This document shows, piece by piece, positions 34,615-42,688 of a stretch of 64,000 bases of DNA. The notes under the pieces are model-generated. The model had not been told where the DNA came from, did no database searches, and was given only the letters and a program-made list of their open reading frames with translations. The stretch is from positions 3,720,001-3,784,000 of the forward strand of contig OY763926.1 of NCBI GenBank assembly GCA_963667715.1, written 5' to 3'. Position 1 is the stretch's first letter; each line of letters begins with the position of its first letter. The position numbers and the translations under genes were made by a program. The stretch is from JAFGDI01 sp963667715. Lineage in GTDB: Bacteria > Planctomycetota > Phycisphaerae > Sedimentisphaerales > SM23-30.

Positions 34615-35625
34615 ATGAAAAAATCGATGTCGTTCTTTATTTGCGGACTGTTTCTGGCTTCAATAGCAACAGTCGCGATCTATTCCTGCAAGGTCAGGGC
34701 CGCTGCCGCCGAATCTTCCGGCCAGATGGTACTTACTCTCGGCCATAGCCTTGACACCAATCACCCGGTCCATAAGGCCATGGTATTTATGGGCAACAGA
34801 CTAAACGAACTCTCTGACGGCAAAGTTCAGCTGCATATTTATCCCGGCAGCGTACTCGGCTCTGAAACCGAGTGTCTGGAACAGGTAAGAAATGGTGCTC
34901 TGGTAATGACCAAAACCTCAGCCGCGGCCCTCGAAAACTTCGAACCAATATACTCCGTGTTTGGCCTGCCGTACCTATTCCGCAGCGAAGAGCATTTCTG
35001 GAATGTATTAAATGGTACTATCGGCAAGGAAATGCTGCAGAAAGCCAAAGGCGATAAGATCCTGGGCCTATGCTATTATGATGCAGGCAGCCGAAACCTA
35101 TACACCGTTGACACCCCCATCCAAAGTCCGGACGATATGAAAAACCTCAAGATAAGGGTTATGAACTCTCCTACTGCTATCCGGATGATCGAGTGTCTGG
35201 GCGGTTCGCCTACCCCTATCGCCTGGGGCGAGCTATATACCGCTCTAGGCCAGGGAACCGTTGTCGGAGCCGAAAATAACATGCCTAGCTTCACCTCGAA
35301 CAGGCATTATGAAGTATGTAAACATTTCACTAACGATGCTCACACTATGATTCCCGATGTTCTATGCATAAGTCTGGATATCTGGAACAACTTCACCCCT
35401 GAAGTACAAAACTGGGTACAGCAGGCGGCAGATGAAAGCTGCCAGTACCAGAGAGAGCTGTGGAAAAAAATGACATTGGAATCGATCGAAATTGCCAAAA
35501 ACGAAGGCGTAACTATCTATGACGTTGATAAGACCCCATTCGTTGAAAAAGTTAAACCAATGTACGACGAAATCAAAGATGAAAATGAGCTCAAACTCAT
35601 AAACGAAATACGTGAGGTGAAATAA
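34615..35625 (+). CDS. dctP: TRAP transporter substrate-binding protein DctP
   Basis: A 336-residue exported binding protein. The signal region is residues 1-about 32; a Cys in Ile-Tyr-Ser-Cys could mark a lipoprotein. The mature part begins with Val-Leu-Thr-Leu-Gly-His-Ser-Leu-Asp-Thr-Asn-His-Pro. The ligand Arg lies in Leu-Lys-Ile-Arg-Val-Met-Asn-Ser-Pro and is the residue that binds the carboxylate of organic-acid ligands in DctP proteins. Gly-Ala-Glu-Asn-Asn-Met is the second conserved ligand loop. It starts the dctPQM cassette. A sugar acid such as galacturonate or glucuronate is the likely substrate, because uxaE follows. Confidence 0.93.
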   Translation: MKKSMSFFICGLFLASIATVAIYSCKVRAAAAESSGQMVLTLGHSLDTNHPVHKAMVFMGNRLNELSDGKVQLHIYPGSVLGSETECLEQVRNGALVMTKTSAAALENFEPIYSVFGLPYLFRSEEHFWNVLNGTIGKEMLQKAKGDKILGLCYYDAGSRNLYTVDTPIQSPDDMKNLKIRVMNSPTAIRMIECLGGSPTPIAWGELYTALGQGTVVGAENNMPSFTSNRHYEVCKHFTNDAHTMIPDVLCISLDIWNNFTPEVQNWVQQAADESCQYQRELWKKMTLESIEIAKNEGVTIYDVDKTPFVEKVKPMYDEIKDENELKLINEIREVK

Positions 35626-35628
35626 CCG

Positions 35629-36135
35629 ATGATCAACCAAGTTAAAAACATTCGTCTGGCACTCTGTCGGGTGCTGGAGTTTACCCTTATTGTCGCGGTA
35701 GCGGTTCTTACCGCTGATGTATTATGGGGCGTTATTACCCGCTATATTTTCGGCAGTCAGGCAAAGTGGACAGAAGAACTCGCCCGCTTCCTGTTGGTCT
35801 GGGTCTCTTTTCTCGGTGGTGCCGCGGCTTTCGGTGAAAAAGCACATCTCGGCGTAGACTATTTCGTTAACCTCCTGGCACCAGCCGGTCGCCTGATGTT
35901 CTCGCTCTTTGGCTTCGTTGCTATTATCTTCCTGACTATAAGAGTTTTCATCATCGGCGGTATTCAGCTGGTTCAGGACAATTTCGCCAGCGGCCAGATG
36001 GCTCCGGCTTTACAGATCAATATGGGTATCGTTTATGCCGCTGTTCCTATTGCCGGCTGCTTTATCCTGATCTTCACTCTCACTCAGATAATGGAAGCAA
36101 TTGCCGAGTCACGCATGACTAAGGAGGTTAAATAA
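35629..36135 (+). CDS. dctQ: TRAP transporter small permease DctQ
   Basis: A 168-residue membrane protein with four predicted helices, the size and topology of DctQ. The conserved Trp-x-Glu-Glu-Leu-Ala-Arg (Lys-Trp-Thr-Glu-Glu-Leu-Ala-Arg) loop and Leu-Val-Trp-Val-Ser-Phe-Leu-Gly-Gly-Ala are present. It starts three bases after dctP and its stop overlaps the dctM start (TAATG), so the three genes are translated in step. Confidence 0.93.
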   Translation: MINQVKNIRLALCRVLEFTLIVAVAVLTADVLWGVITRYIFGSQAKWTEELARFLLVWVSFLGGAAAFGEKAHLGVDYFVNLLAPAGRLMFSLFGFVAIIFLTIRVFIIGGIQLVQDNFASGQMAPALQINMGIVYAAVPIAGCFILIFTLTQIMEAIAESRMTKEVK

Positions 36136-37499
36136 TGGGAACAATAGCTTTGATCCTTGTACTGGTTTTCGTACTTCTTTTAGTTGCAAATGTACCGATC
36201 GCTGTATCTATCGGATTATCAGCCTGGGCTGCTACCTATGCTATCGGTAACAATGCCGATTGGCTGGTAGCCTCTAAAATGGCAAATGGTGTTAATAGTT
36301 TCGCTTTGCTGGCGATACCGTTCTTTATCTTTTCCGGCTATCTTATGGGCAAAGGCGGCATGGCTCGCAGGCTTATCGAATTCGCCTCCAGCCTGGTAGG
36401 TATGTTCCCCGGCGGACTGGCCTACGTCAACACCCTCACCTGCATGCTCTTTGGCAGTATATCTGGTTCTGCCGCCGCCGCAGTATCTTCTGTCGGTGGC
36501 TTTATGATCCCGGAAATGAACCGCAAAGGTTATAATCGCGAGTTCAATGTTGCGGTCACAACTACCGCCGCTACTACCGGCCTGCTCATCCCGCCAAGTA
36601 ATGTTATGATCGTCTATTCCGTCGCCGCCGGCAGCGTTTCGATCGCAGCGATGTTTATGTCCGGGCTCCTTCCGGGTATTATCTCAGGACTATGTATTAT
36701 GTCAGTCTGCGGCTACTTCGCCTTTACCCGCAAGTACAAAGGCGGCGAACGCAGTACCCTCAAACAGATATGGCAGACTTTTGCCCAGGCATTTCTGAGC
36801 CTGTTGCTGGTTATTATCGTTATCGGTGGTATTCTCGGTGGCATATTCACTCCAACCGAAGCGGCCGCGGTTTCAGTTCTGTACTCATTCATTCTGGCCG
36901 TCTTCTTCTACAAGGAGATAAAGCTCACCGAACTGCCCGACATCCTCAAACAGACCGGTGTTACCACCGCTGTAGTCATGCTCCTTATCGGTGCCAGCTC
37001 CAGTATGAGCTGGATCATGACCATTGCTAACATCCCGCAGACTGCCAGTGCCGCTCTTATGGGCATCTCTGACAATCCGATCGTTATCCTTATGACTATC
37101 AATGTACTTCTGTTACTGGTCGGTACTTTCATGGACATGACCCCGGCTATCCTCATCTTCACTCCGATCTTCCTGCCCGTTGTGCAGCAGTTCGGTATGC
37201 ACCCGATCCATTTCGGTATTATGATCATAGCAAACCTATGTATTGGCCTCTGTACCCCGCCGGTAGGCACCTGCCTCTTCATCGGCTGCGGAGTCGGCCA
37301 GACCACCATCGCCAAGGTAACCAAGACCATGATCCCGTTCTTCCTGGCAATGATCGTTGCTGTAGCACTCATAACCTACATACCACAGATCAGCCTATGG
37401 ATACCAGAAAAAGTGGGACTAATAAAAACAGTTGAAGTAGAAAAATCAATGCAGCTATGGCACGATAGCTTTAGCCCCCAAACAAACGATAATAAATAG
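36135..37499 (+). CDS. dctM: TRAP transporter large permease DctM
   Basis: A 454-residue integral membrane protein with about 12 helices, the sodium-driven transport subunit. Motifs include Ala-Ile-Pro-Phe-Phe-Ile-Phe-Ser-Gly (near 60), Gly-Ser-Ile-Ser-Gly-Ser-Ala-Ala-Ala (about 109), Ile-Pro-Pro-Ser-Asn (about 157) and Thr-Pro-Thr-Glu-Ala-Ala-Ala (about 240), all typical of DctM. A full AAGGAGG site lies seven bases before the ATG, inside the end of dctQ. R3 copy 5 follows 15 bases after its stop. Confidence 0.95.
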   Translation: MGTIALILVLVFVLLLVANVPIAVSIGLSAWAATYAIGNNADWLVASKMANGVNSFALLAIPFFIFSGYLMGKGGMARRLIEFASSLVGMFPGGLAYVNTLTCMLFGSISGSAAAAVSSVGGFMIPEMNRKGYNREFNVAVTTTAATTGLLIPPSNVMIVYSVAAGSVSIAAMFMSGLLPGIISGLCIMSVCGYFAFTRKYKGGERSTLKQIWQTFAQAFLSLLLVIIVIGGILGGIFTPTEAAAVSVLYSFILAVFFYKEIKLTELPDILKQTGVTTAVVMLLIGASSSMSWIMTIANIPQTASAALMGISDNPIVILMTINVLLLLVGTFMDMTPAILIFTPIFLPVVQQFGMHPIHFGIMIIANLCIGLCTPPVGTCLFIGCGVGQTTIAKVTKTMIPFFLAMIVAVALITYIPQISLWIPEKVGLIKTVEVEKSMQLWHDSFSPQTNDNK

Positions 37500-37513
37500 T
37501 GCATATATTGTTT

Positions 37514-37657
37514 AGTAATAAGTAACAGGTAACAAGCTCAGGTTTAGCCCTTAGGTCGATAAAATTTAAACGCAGGTAATGCCTGCAAAATCTATCAGAT
37601 ACCTTCGAGCGGAGCGAGAAACCTCAGCTTATTTCTTATTTCTTGTTTCTTATTACT
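37514..37657 (+). repeat. Repeat R3, copy 5
   Basis: Arms AGTAATAAGTAACAGG and CTTATTTCTTGTTTCTTATTACT type. The GCAGGTAATGCCTGC hairpin and CGAGCGGAGCGAG block are intact; the TCGGCC/TCCGCC hairpin has decayed. It lies between dctM and uxaE. Confidence 0.78.
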
Positions 37658-37729
37658 TTACAATTTCATAATCACCACTTTTCCAATTATTACTCAAATA
37701 GGAAATCGGTATATACGGAGAAACCCAAA

Positions 37730-38977
37730 ATGCTAACCATAGAAAAATACTCATTCGGAGTCGGCGACCGCTTCACCTGTCAGGGTAAAGCTCAGCTTCA
37801 GGCCATGATCGAAGCTGCCAAACTCGGTATCAATGTCGTTCCCGTATGGAATAAGTCATACCGTGAACACAAAACCATCGGCACCCAGCCATGCTCCACC
37901 CGCAGCGAAGCTGACAGTGCCGTAGCCGCCCTATACTGGCACAACTCATATTACTGCGACGCCGACCATATCAATATGTCAAACGTCGACCTGTTCATCG
38001 ATAGCTGTAATTTCTACACTCTCGACGTTGCCGACTATATCGGCAAAAAGGCCTCCGATTCCGATATCGAAGCTTTCGCCGACCGGCACAGTTCGCTCAC
38101 CGGCGAACTCACTATCCCCGGCATCGACCAACCAATAACAATAACCCGCGACGATATAGTAAAGATCGCCGGCAAAGTCCTACTCGCCGTTCAGGAAGCC
38201 GGTAAGCTATACCGGCACATCGCAGCCCAAAAAGGTGCCGACAATTTCGTTACCGAAGTCTCTATGGACGAAACCGATCTGCCCCAAAGCCCAGTCGAAA
38301 TGCTGTTTATACTCGCCGCTATCTCAGACGAAAAGATACCTGCCCAGACCATAGCACCAAAGTTCACCGGCCGCTTCAATAAAGGTGTAGATTATGTCGG
38401 AGACGTGGAAACCTTCGCCAAAGAATTTCAACAGGATGTTGCTGTTATCGCTTTTGCAATTAAACAGTTCAAACTGCCCGACAACCTAAAGCTCAGCGTC
38501 CACTCCGGCAGCGATAAATTCTCCATCTACCCCGCGATAAACAAAATAATCAAAAAATATAACTGCGGACTACACCTTAAAACCGCCGGCACTACCTGGC
38601 TCGAAGAAGTCGCTGGCCTCGCTCTCGCTGGCGACCAGGCCCTTCAAACGGCTAAAGACATATACGCACAGGCACTCGCACGCTTCGACGAACTCTGCGG
38701 CCCATATGCCACCGTTATCGATATCGACAAAGCCAAACTCCCAACTCCAGAAGATGTTAACCTCTGGGATTCTGCGACCTTCGCTGCCAAACTACAACAC
38801 GATCAAAACTGCGAGCTTTACGACCTGAACGTCAGACAGCTTATCCACGTTGGCTATAAGGTAGCCGCTGAAATGGGAGAAAAGTACATCGACCTGCTAA
38901 ATAAAAATGAAAAAATAATCGCCAAAGGCGTTACCGCCAACATTCTGGAAAAACACATCAAACCTGTTTTCGGTTGA
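37730..38977 (+). CDS. uxaE: Tagaturonate/fructuronate epimerase UxaE
   Basis: A 415-residue protein starting MLTIEKYSFGVGDRFTCQGK, the recognised UxaE opening. In the family UxaE converts D-tagaturonate to D-fructuronate and so links galacturonate with glucuronate breakdown. Family-like stretches are Val-Pro-Val-Trp-Asn-Lys-Ser, His-Ile-Asn-Met-Ser-Asn-Val-Asp and Ser-Val-His-Ser-Gly-Ser-Asp-Lys-Phe-Ser. The start at 37730 has CGGAG nine bases upstream; an in-frame ATG at 37643 would lie in the repeat tail. Its place behind dctPQM suggests a uronate import and isomerisation unit. I recognise the family by sequence pattern only. Confidence 0.8.
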   Translation: MLTIEKYSFGVGDRFTCQGKAQLQAMIEAAKLGINVVPVWNKSYREHKTIGTQPCSTRSEADSAVAALYWHNSYYCDADHINMSNVDLFIDSCNFYTLDVADYIGKKASDSDIEAFADRHSSLTGELTIPGIDQPITITRDDIVKIAGKVLLAVQEAGKLYRHIAAQKGADNFVTEVSMDETDLPQSPVEMLFILAAISDEKIPAQTIAPKFTGRFNKGVDYVGDVETFAKEFQQDVAVIAFAIKQFKLPDNLKLSVHSGSDKFSIYPAINKIIKKYNCGLHLKTAGTTWLEEVAGLALAGDQALQTAKDIYAQALARFDELCGPYATVIDIDKAKLPTPEDVNLWDSATFAAKLQHDQNCELYDLNVRQLIHVGYKVAAEMGEKYIDLLNKNEKIIAKGVTANILEKHIKPVFG

Positions 38978-39007
38978 GCTTGTCCAGTATAATTATTCTC
39001 ACCACAC

Positions 39008-39047
39008 AACAGGCAGCCGGATACACTCTGGACTGCCTGTTTTTTTT
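39008..39047 (+). terminator. Terminator after uxaE
   Basis: AACAGGCAG and CTGCCTGTT form a 9-bp stem followed by TTTTTT. Confidence 0.9.
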
Positions 39048-39078
39048 CGATAACCATTGGAGACCGCTTACACTCCAT

Positions 39079-39128
39079 CTATCGTAAAAATCCAGTCCAC
39101 CTCAGGCCGTTTAGCCCATTAAAAAAAC
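39079..39128 (+). repeat. Repeat R5, copy 3 (diverged)
   Basis: ATCTATCGTAAAAATCCAGTCC, then CTCAGGCCGTTTAGCCC and an A-run. The order of blocks is the same as at 28286, but the hairpin has decayed. Confidence 0.5.
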
Positions 39129-39209
39129 TTGACTCCATTTCAAGCCAATGATAGAATTCACTAACTGTATTATTTCTTGGGTAAATCTTTTTTCAGAAAG
39201 GAAAGTTTT

Positions 39210-39554
39210 ATGAGATCTTTACTACTTTGCTTATTTCTCTCGTTAACTGCATTGTTCTCTCTTACCGGGTGCGGACCCACTAAACCAGCATCATTAGAGG
39301 CAAGTTTATTACCTGCCCCACAGTATCTTGTCGGCGGTGGCTACGCCTTCCAATACACCGCTTCAGAAGCTGGCACCGCTATAATCTACGATGGCAACTC
39401 CGGCACTATACTCGCAAGCAAAACCATGGTTCAGGGCGATGAGTTTAACGCTGACCCTGATGAAATGAATGAACTTCTGAACTCCGTTCTTGCTATACCA
39501 AACAGCGATATCAAACCGCTGCTATACTTCATACCGAAACAGGAAAAAAAATAA
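39210..39554 (+). CDS. Small lipoprotein of unknown function
   Basis: A 114-residue protein. MRSLLLCLFLSLTALFSLTGCG is a lipoprotein signal with lipobox Leu-Thr-Gly-Cys. AAAGGAAAG lies just before the ATG at 39210, so the longer frame from 39177 is not used. The mature region contains Gly-Gly-Gly-Tyr-Ala-Phe-Gln-Tyr and Ala-Ser-Lys-Thr-Met-Val-Gln-Gly-Asp and ends in Glu-Lys-Lys. I do not recognise a family. R2 copy A follows 55 bases downstream. Confidence 0.7.
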   Translation: MRSLLLCLFLSLTALFSLTGCGPTKPASLEASLLPAPQYLVGGGYAFQYTASEAGTAIIYDGNSGTILASKTMVQGDEFNADPDEMNELLNSVLAIPNSDIKPLLYFIPKQEKK

Positions 39555-39609
39555 GCAGGTCAAACATCCTGCTTGACTCCCTAATTTACTGACAATGTGG
39601 TATCATTAA

Positions 39610-39783
39610 CTCAAACTGACCGAATCCTTCAGTTTGTATATTGTAATCCACTCTCAAAAAAGGGCTTAATGATTGCTAATTAGTTGTTAGTATTTGAAGT
39701 CATTATATTCAACTAATTGCTAAATTCTATCCCGATGTACATCGGGACTAACTCCTATCAAACTGACCATCGGTCAGTTTGAG
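39610..39783 (+). mobile_element. Repeat R2, copy A (174 bp)
   Basis: The ends CTCAAACTGACC and GGTCAGTTTGAG are a perfect 12-bp terminal inverted repeat. Each end also folds on itself (CAAACTGA/TCAGTTTG). CCCGATGTACATCGGG is an internal 16-bp palindrome. The flanks TCATTAA and TTATTAA agree at six of seven bases, as a decayed target duplication. There is no ORF. It lies between convergent genes. Confidence 0.82.
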
Positions 39784-39938
39784 TTATTAAAATACGCCAA
39801 ATTAAAAATGGGTGCCTCTGAAAATTACTTTAGAGGCACCCTTAATTATTTGCATAGAATTTAATAGTTGGCTTTCCATCCATTCCATTCAATGAATTAC
39901 TAACCACTCTGAAACTGACCTTCGCTATCTTTGACCTG

Positions 39939-40313
39939 TCATTTAACAGTCAAAGTACCAGCTACCGCAAATGCCTCGCCATCTACTGTAATTCCAGTCA
40001 AAGTCATTGTCAGTACCCCTGGTGTCAGGCTATCTTTTAATTCTGTTATATCGATCTTAGCTACCAGATCGCCAAGATCATCCGCAAATACTGATGTCGC
40101 CGCAATACCTTCAAGTGCTACAGTATCAAACACAACTGTCGATGCCGGGATATTGGAATGAACGGTAAGAGTACTTACCGGCCCGCTCAACTTCAGTGTT
40201 TTCGGCGAGATCTTTATCGCCGGATCATCACCCTTACAGGCACTATTAGCCAATACAGCTGAAACAAAAACAAACACTACCAGCAACAAAAGAGAAATAA
40301 TTGTCTTTTTCAT
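39939..40313 (-). CDS. Exported protein of unknown function
   Basis: A 124-residue protein with a signal peptide (MKKTIISLLLLVVFVFVSAVLA). AAGGAG lies seven bases ahead of the ATG at 40313; the frame upstream of it is ignored. The mature part is beta-rich with no Cys beyond the one near the cleavage site, and carries Ile-Lys-Ile-Ser-Pro-Lys-Thr-Leu-Lys-Leu-Ser-Gly-Pro, Leu-Thr-Val-His-Ser-Asn-Ile-Pro and Thr-Val-Asp-Gly-Glu-Ala-Phe. It resembles a single Ig-like fold, but no family was recognised. R2 copies flank it on both sides. Confidence 0.65.
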   Translation of the reverse strand: MKKTIISLLLLVVFVFVSAVLANSACKGDDPAIKISPKTLKLSGPVSTLTVHSNIPASTVVFDTVALEGIAATSVFADDLGDLVAKIDITELKDSLTPGVLTMTLTGITVDGEAFAVAGTLTVK

Positions 40314-40559
40314 GATTTGCTCCTTATTCAAAAGACGATAAATATACAACTTAAAGTATACACCACAAACCAACAATTAATCCACTTTTTTTAATAACAC
40401 ACTAAATAAACAAGCCAAAACAAGGCAATAACCAACAACTAACCAAAATACTGTAAAGCAACAAAACACTCAGACATTCAGTAGCCAACTTCTAAATCAC
40501 TCTCCTAAAAACGAACTCCAGAACATTTTACAGGAACTTAGATAATAATAAAAATATTA

Positions 40560-40733
40560 CTCAAACTGACCGAATCCTTCAGTTTGTACATTGTAATTCG
40601 CTATCAACAAAGGGCTTAATGATTGGTGGTTAGTAATTAGTTTTTGAAGTCATTCTATTCAACTAATTGCTAAATCCTATCCCGATGTACATCGGGACTA
40701 ACTCCTCTCAAACTGACCATCGGTCAGTTTGAG
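40560..40733 (+). mobile_element. Repeat R2, copy B (174 bp) with 7-bp target duplication
   Basis: Same 12-bp terminal inverted repeat and same length as copies A and C. The flanking AATATTA (40553-40559 and 40734-40740) is an exact 7-bp direct repeat, the best evidence that R2 moves by transposition. It lies 12 bp beyond the end of the GH172 gene. Confidence 0.88.
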
Positions 40734-40745
40734 AATATTACATAC

Positions 40746-42452
40746 TCACCTGAGCTCTGGCTCTGCATAATAACCCAGCCGCTTACCAACAGGGACCGGC
40801 TCATACATATCGTTACTACCCCGCTGCTGATACCAATATGCCGTCACCGCATACCTCAACGGCCAGTTATTATCATGATATTTCTCGATGCAACCCTCAA
40901 AACGACTATTAAACGGTACATTATCGGATATCTGCCAGCGACATACCGAAATATGACCTCTGTTTTCATGATTTAACGTCTGACACTGCACCGCACTATC
41001 AAATCGCTGCGGCGTACCCCACGCATAGCCAAAATAATCCTCTGACCCTGTACCAAACGTCGACGGCATATACTCTCCATCAACAAAGAACTTCTCATCT
41101 CCCTCTCCCCACCAATATGTATGCTCTATTACATCTCTTTTGAAAAAGTTATACAGATCACTGCCTTCTACAAAACCAGAGCCTTCTGGAAAATACCACT
41201 TATACTTACTCGCCCGCTCCCGATCCCACATATGCAGAGGATTCCACAGACTCAACGCCATTCCACAAAAACGACCGCAAGCACCGTCAACCAGCAGTAC
41301 TGGCCAGTCCGGCCAGCGATCCGACATATACCGCTCTCGGCCCGCTGCACCATATTTATCCCTGTGCCACTTCACATGAAATCTTAGCAGATTATCTGCC
41401 TCCGCCTGCGAAAGCTTCTCAATATACATACTTACACCAAACTCAATATCGCTATCACCATCATTTGTCAACACTACCCTGGCCGAGCTATACGGCATAT
41501 ACCAACTGCTCTCTAGCTTACCTTCCCCCATACTCATAGCCAGCGAATGATAAGTGTTAACACCCGGCGAAGAACCAAACATATCTCCCAAAGGCGACCA
41601 GACCGCAGCCTTATCACTGCCGTCCCAATATATACTTATCACTACCTCCCTCATAACCTTCTCTGCCAGCTTGCTATCCATCTCAGGCAACGAAATGTTA
41701 ATGCCCGTTATCGCCCCCGGTTCCAAAAGCTCCGCTACAGTACTGGCCTCACCACCATGAATACGAACCCTCTCCTTATTAACACATATCCCACCAGATT
41801 CCATCACCGGCTTCCGGCTCGCCCAGATACCATCCGCTCGCCTCAATGCCGCCTGCTCCTGCTCATCAAAATATCCCTTGAACGAACTAACCTTACTGCC
41901 CTCTGCCAGCTTACTCCAGCTTATCTGAAAATACCTGCCCCACCCTTCACAAAGAACTACCTTGCAGCTCTTCTGAAATACGATCGGAATATATGAGTTC
42001 TTACCGCGTGCATTATCTCGTACCAACTCGCCATAGTTAAATGGCTCCCGACCGCTATCAAAATAATCACGAAATGGCACCGCCAGCATCGGCTCAGCTC
42101 CACCATCAATATACACCTTCATCAAACCACCCTCTGGCATTGCCGACCATACCCGCCAGATCACACCCGGGCCTTCCATCTCAGCGGCAATTATATCACC
42201 ACCTTCTCGACCATAATTACCATCACCATCATTATTGCTATACCAGTTCTCATACAAACCAGTTTCATCATTATACTTAGCAGACTTATCACCACTCGAA
42301 AAGTTACCACTCATCTCGCCTGCCGCCGGCTTCTCTGCCAACAACTTCATATCGTACAACCTCGATACAATTTCACTATAACTCAATTCACTGCCAGTGA
42401 CATATCCCAACTCTAAACTTAAAAGTAAAATTATCGCTATCAGATATTTCAT
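40746..42452 (-). CDS. DUF2961 / GH172-family exported protein
   Basis: A 568-residue protein with a signal peptide (residues 1-about 20). Motifs of DUF2961 are visible: Ala-Glu-Met-Glu-Gly-Pro-Gly-Val-Ile-Trp-Arg-Val-Trp-Ser-Ala (about 90), Tyr-Ile-Asp-Gly-Gly (about 113), Val-Pro-Phe-Arg-Asp-Tyr-Phe, and Thr-Phe-Gly-Thr-Gly-Ser-Glu-Asp-Tyr-Phe-Gly-Tyr-Ala-Trp near the C-terminus, which holds the Gly-Thr-Gly-x-Glu-Asp acidic residues. DUF2961 proteins were reclassified as glycoside hydrolase family 172, acting on fructofuranosides and arabinofuranosides. The exact substrate cannot be inferred. It would work in the periplasm or outside the cell. Confidence 0.85.
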   Translation of the reverse strand: MKYLIAIILLLSLELGYVTGSELSYSEIVSRLYDMKLLAEKPAAGEMSGNFSSGDKSAKYNDETGLYENWYSNNDGDGNYGREGGDIIAAEMEGPGVIWRVWSAMPEGGLMKVYIDGGAEPMLAVPFRDYFDSGREPFNYGELVRDNARGKNSYIPIVFQKSCKVVLCEGWGRYFQISWSKLAEGSKVSSFKGYFDEQEQAALRRADGIWASRKPVMESGGICVNKERVRIHGGEASTVAELLEPGAITGINISLPEMDSKLAEKVMREVVISIYWDGSDKAAVWSPLGDMFGSSPGVNTYHSLAMSMGEGKLESSWYMPYSSARVVLTNDGDSDIEFGVSMYIEKLSQAEADNLLRFHVKWHRDKYGAAGRERYMSDRWPDWPVLLVDGACGRFCGMALSLWNPLHMWDRERASKYKWYFPEGSGFVEGSDLYNFFKRDVIEHTYWWGEGDEKFFVDGEYMPSTFGTGSEDYFGYAWGTPQRFDSAVQCQTLNHENRGHISVCRWQISDNVPFNSRFEGCIEKYHDNNWPLRYAVTAYWYQQRGSNDMYEPVPVGKRLGYYAEPELR

Positions 42453-42603
42453 TGTTTATTCCTAAACCAAGAATTAGTTTACATTTAATTACATTTGCTT
42501 TACATTATATTAACTGTAAACTTAAATTACAAATATAAATACACAAAGTTTTACACATCTCCCCTAAAAGCAATTAAAGGTTCTCATTTGCAATGTATGT
42601 AAA

Positions 42604-42638
42604 CAAAAAAAAACCCCGCCAGAGTAATCCAGCGAGGC
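42604..42638 (-). terminator. Terminator after hppA
   Basis: On the minus strand CCTCGC pairs with GCGGGG (one T-G pair) around a 12-base loop, followed by a run of nine T. Confidence 0.8.
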
Positions 42639-42688
42639 TTTTATTTTTTATGATCTCCTTAGCTTTCGCCAAGGCTCTTTCGGCTTAA

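Noticed and set aside
15637..37657. Repeats R3 as a CRISPR array
   Set aside because: Copies are kilobases apart, in both orientations, with no regular spacers and no cas genes.
37643..37729. Longer N-terminus for UxaE
   Set aside because: It starts in the tail of repeat R3 and lacks a ribosome site, while the ATG at 37730 has CGGAG at good spacing and the family's usual opening.
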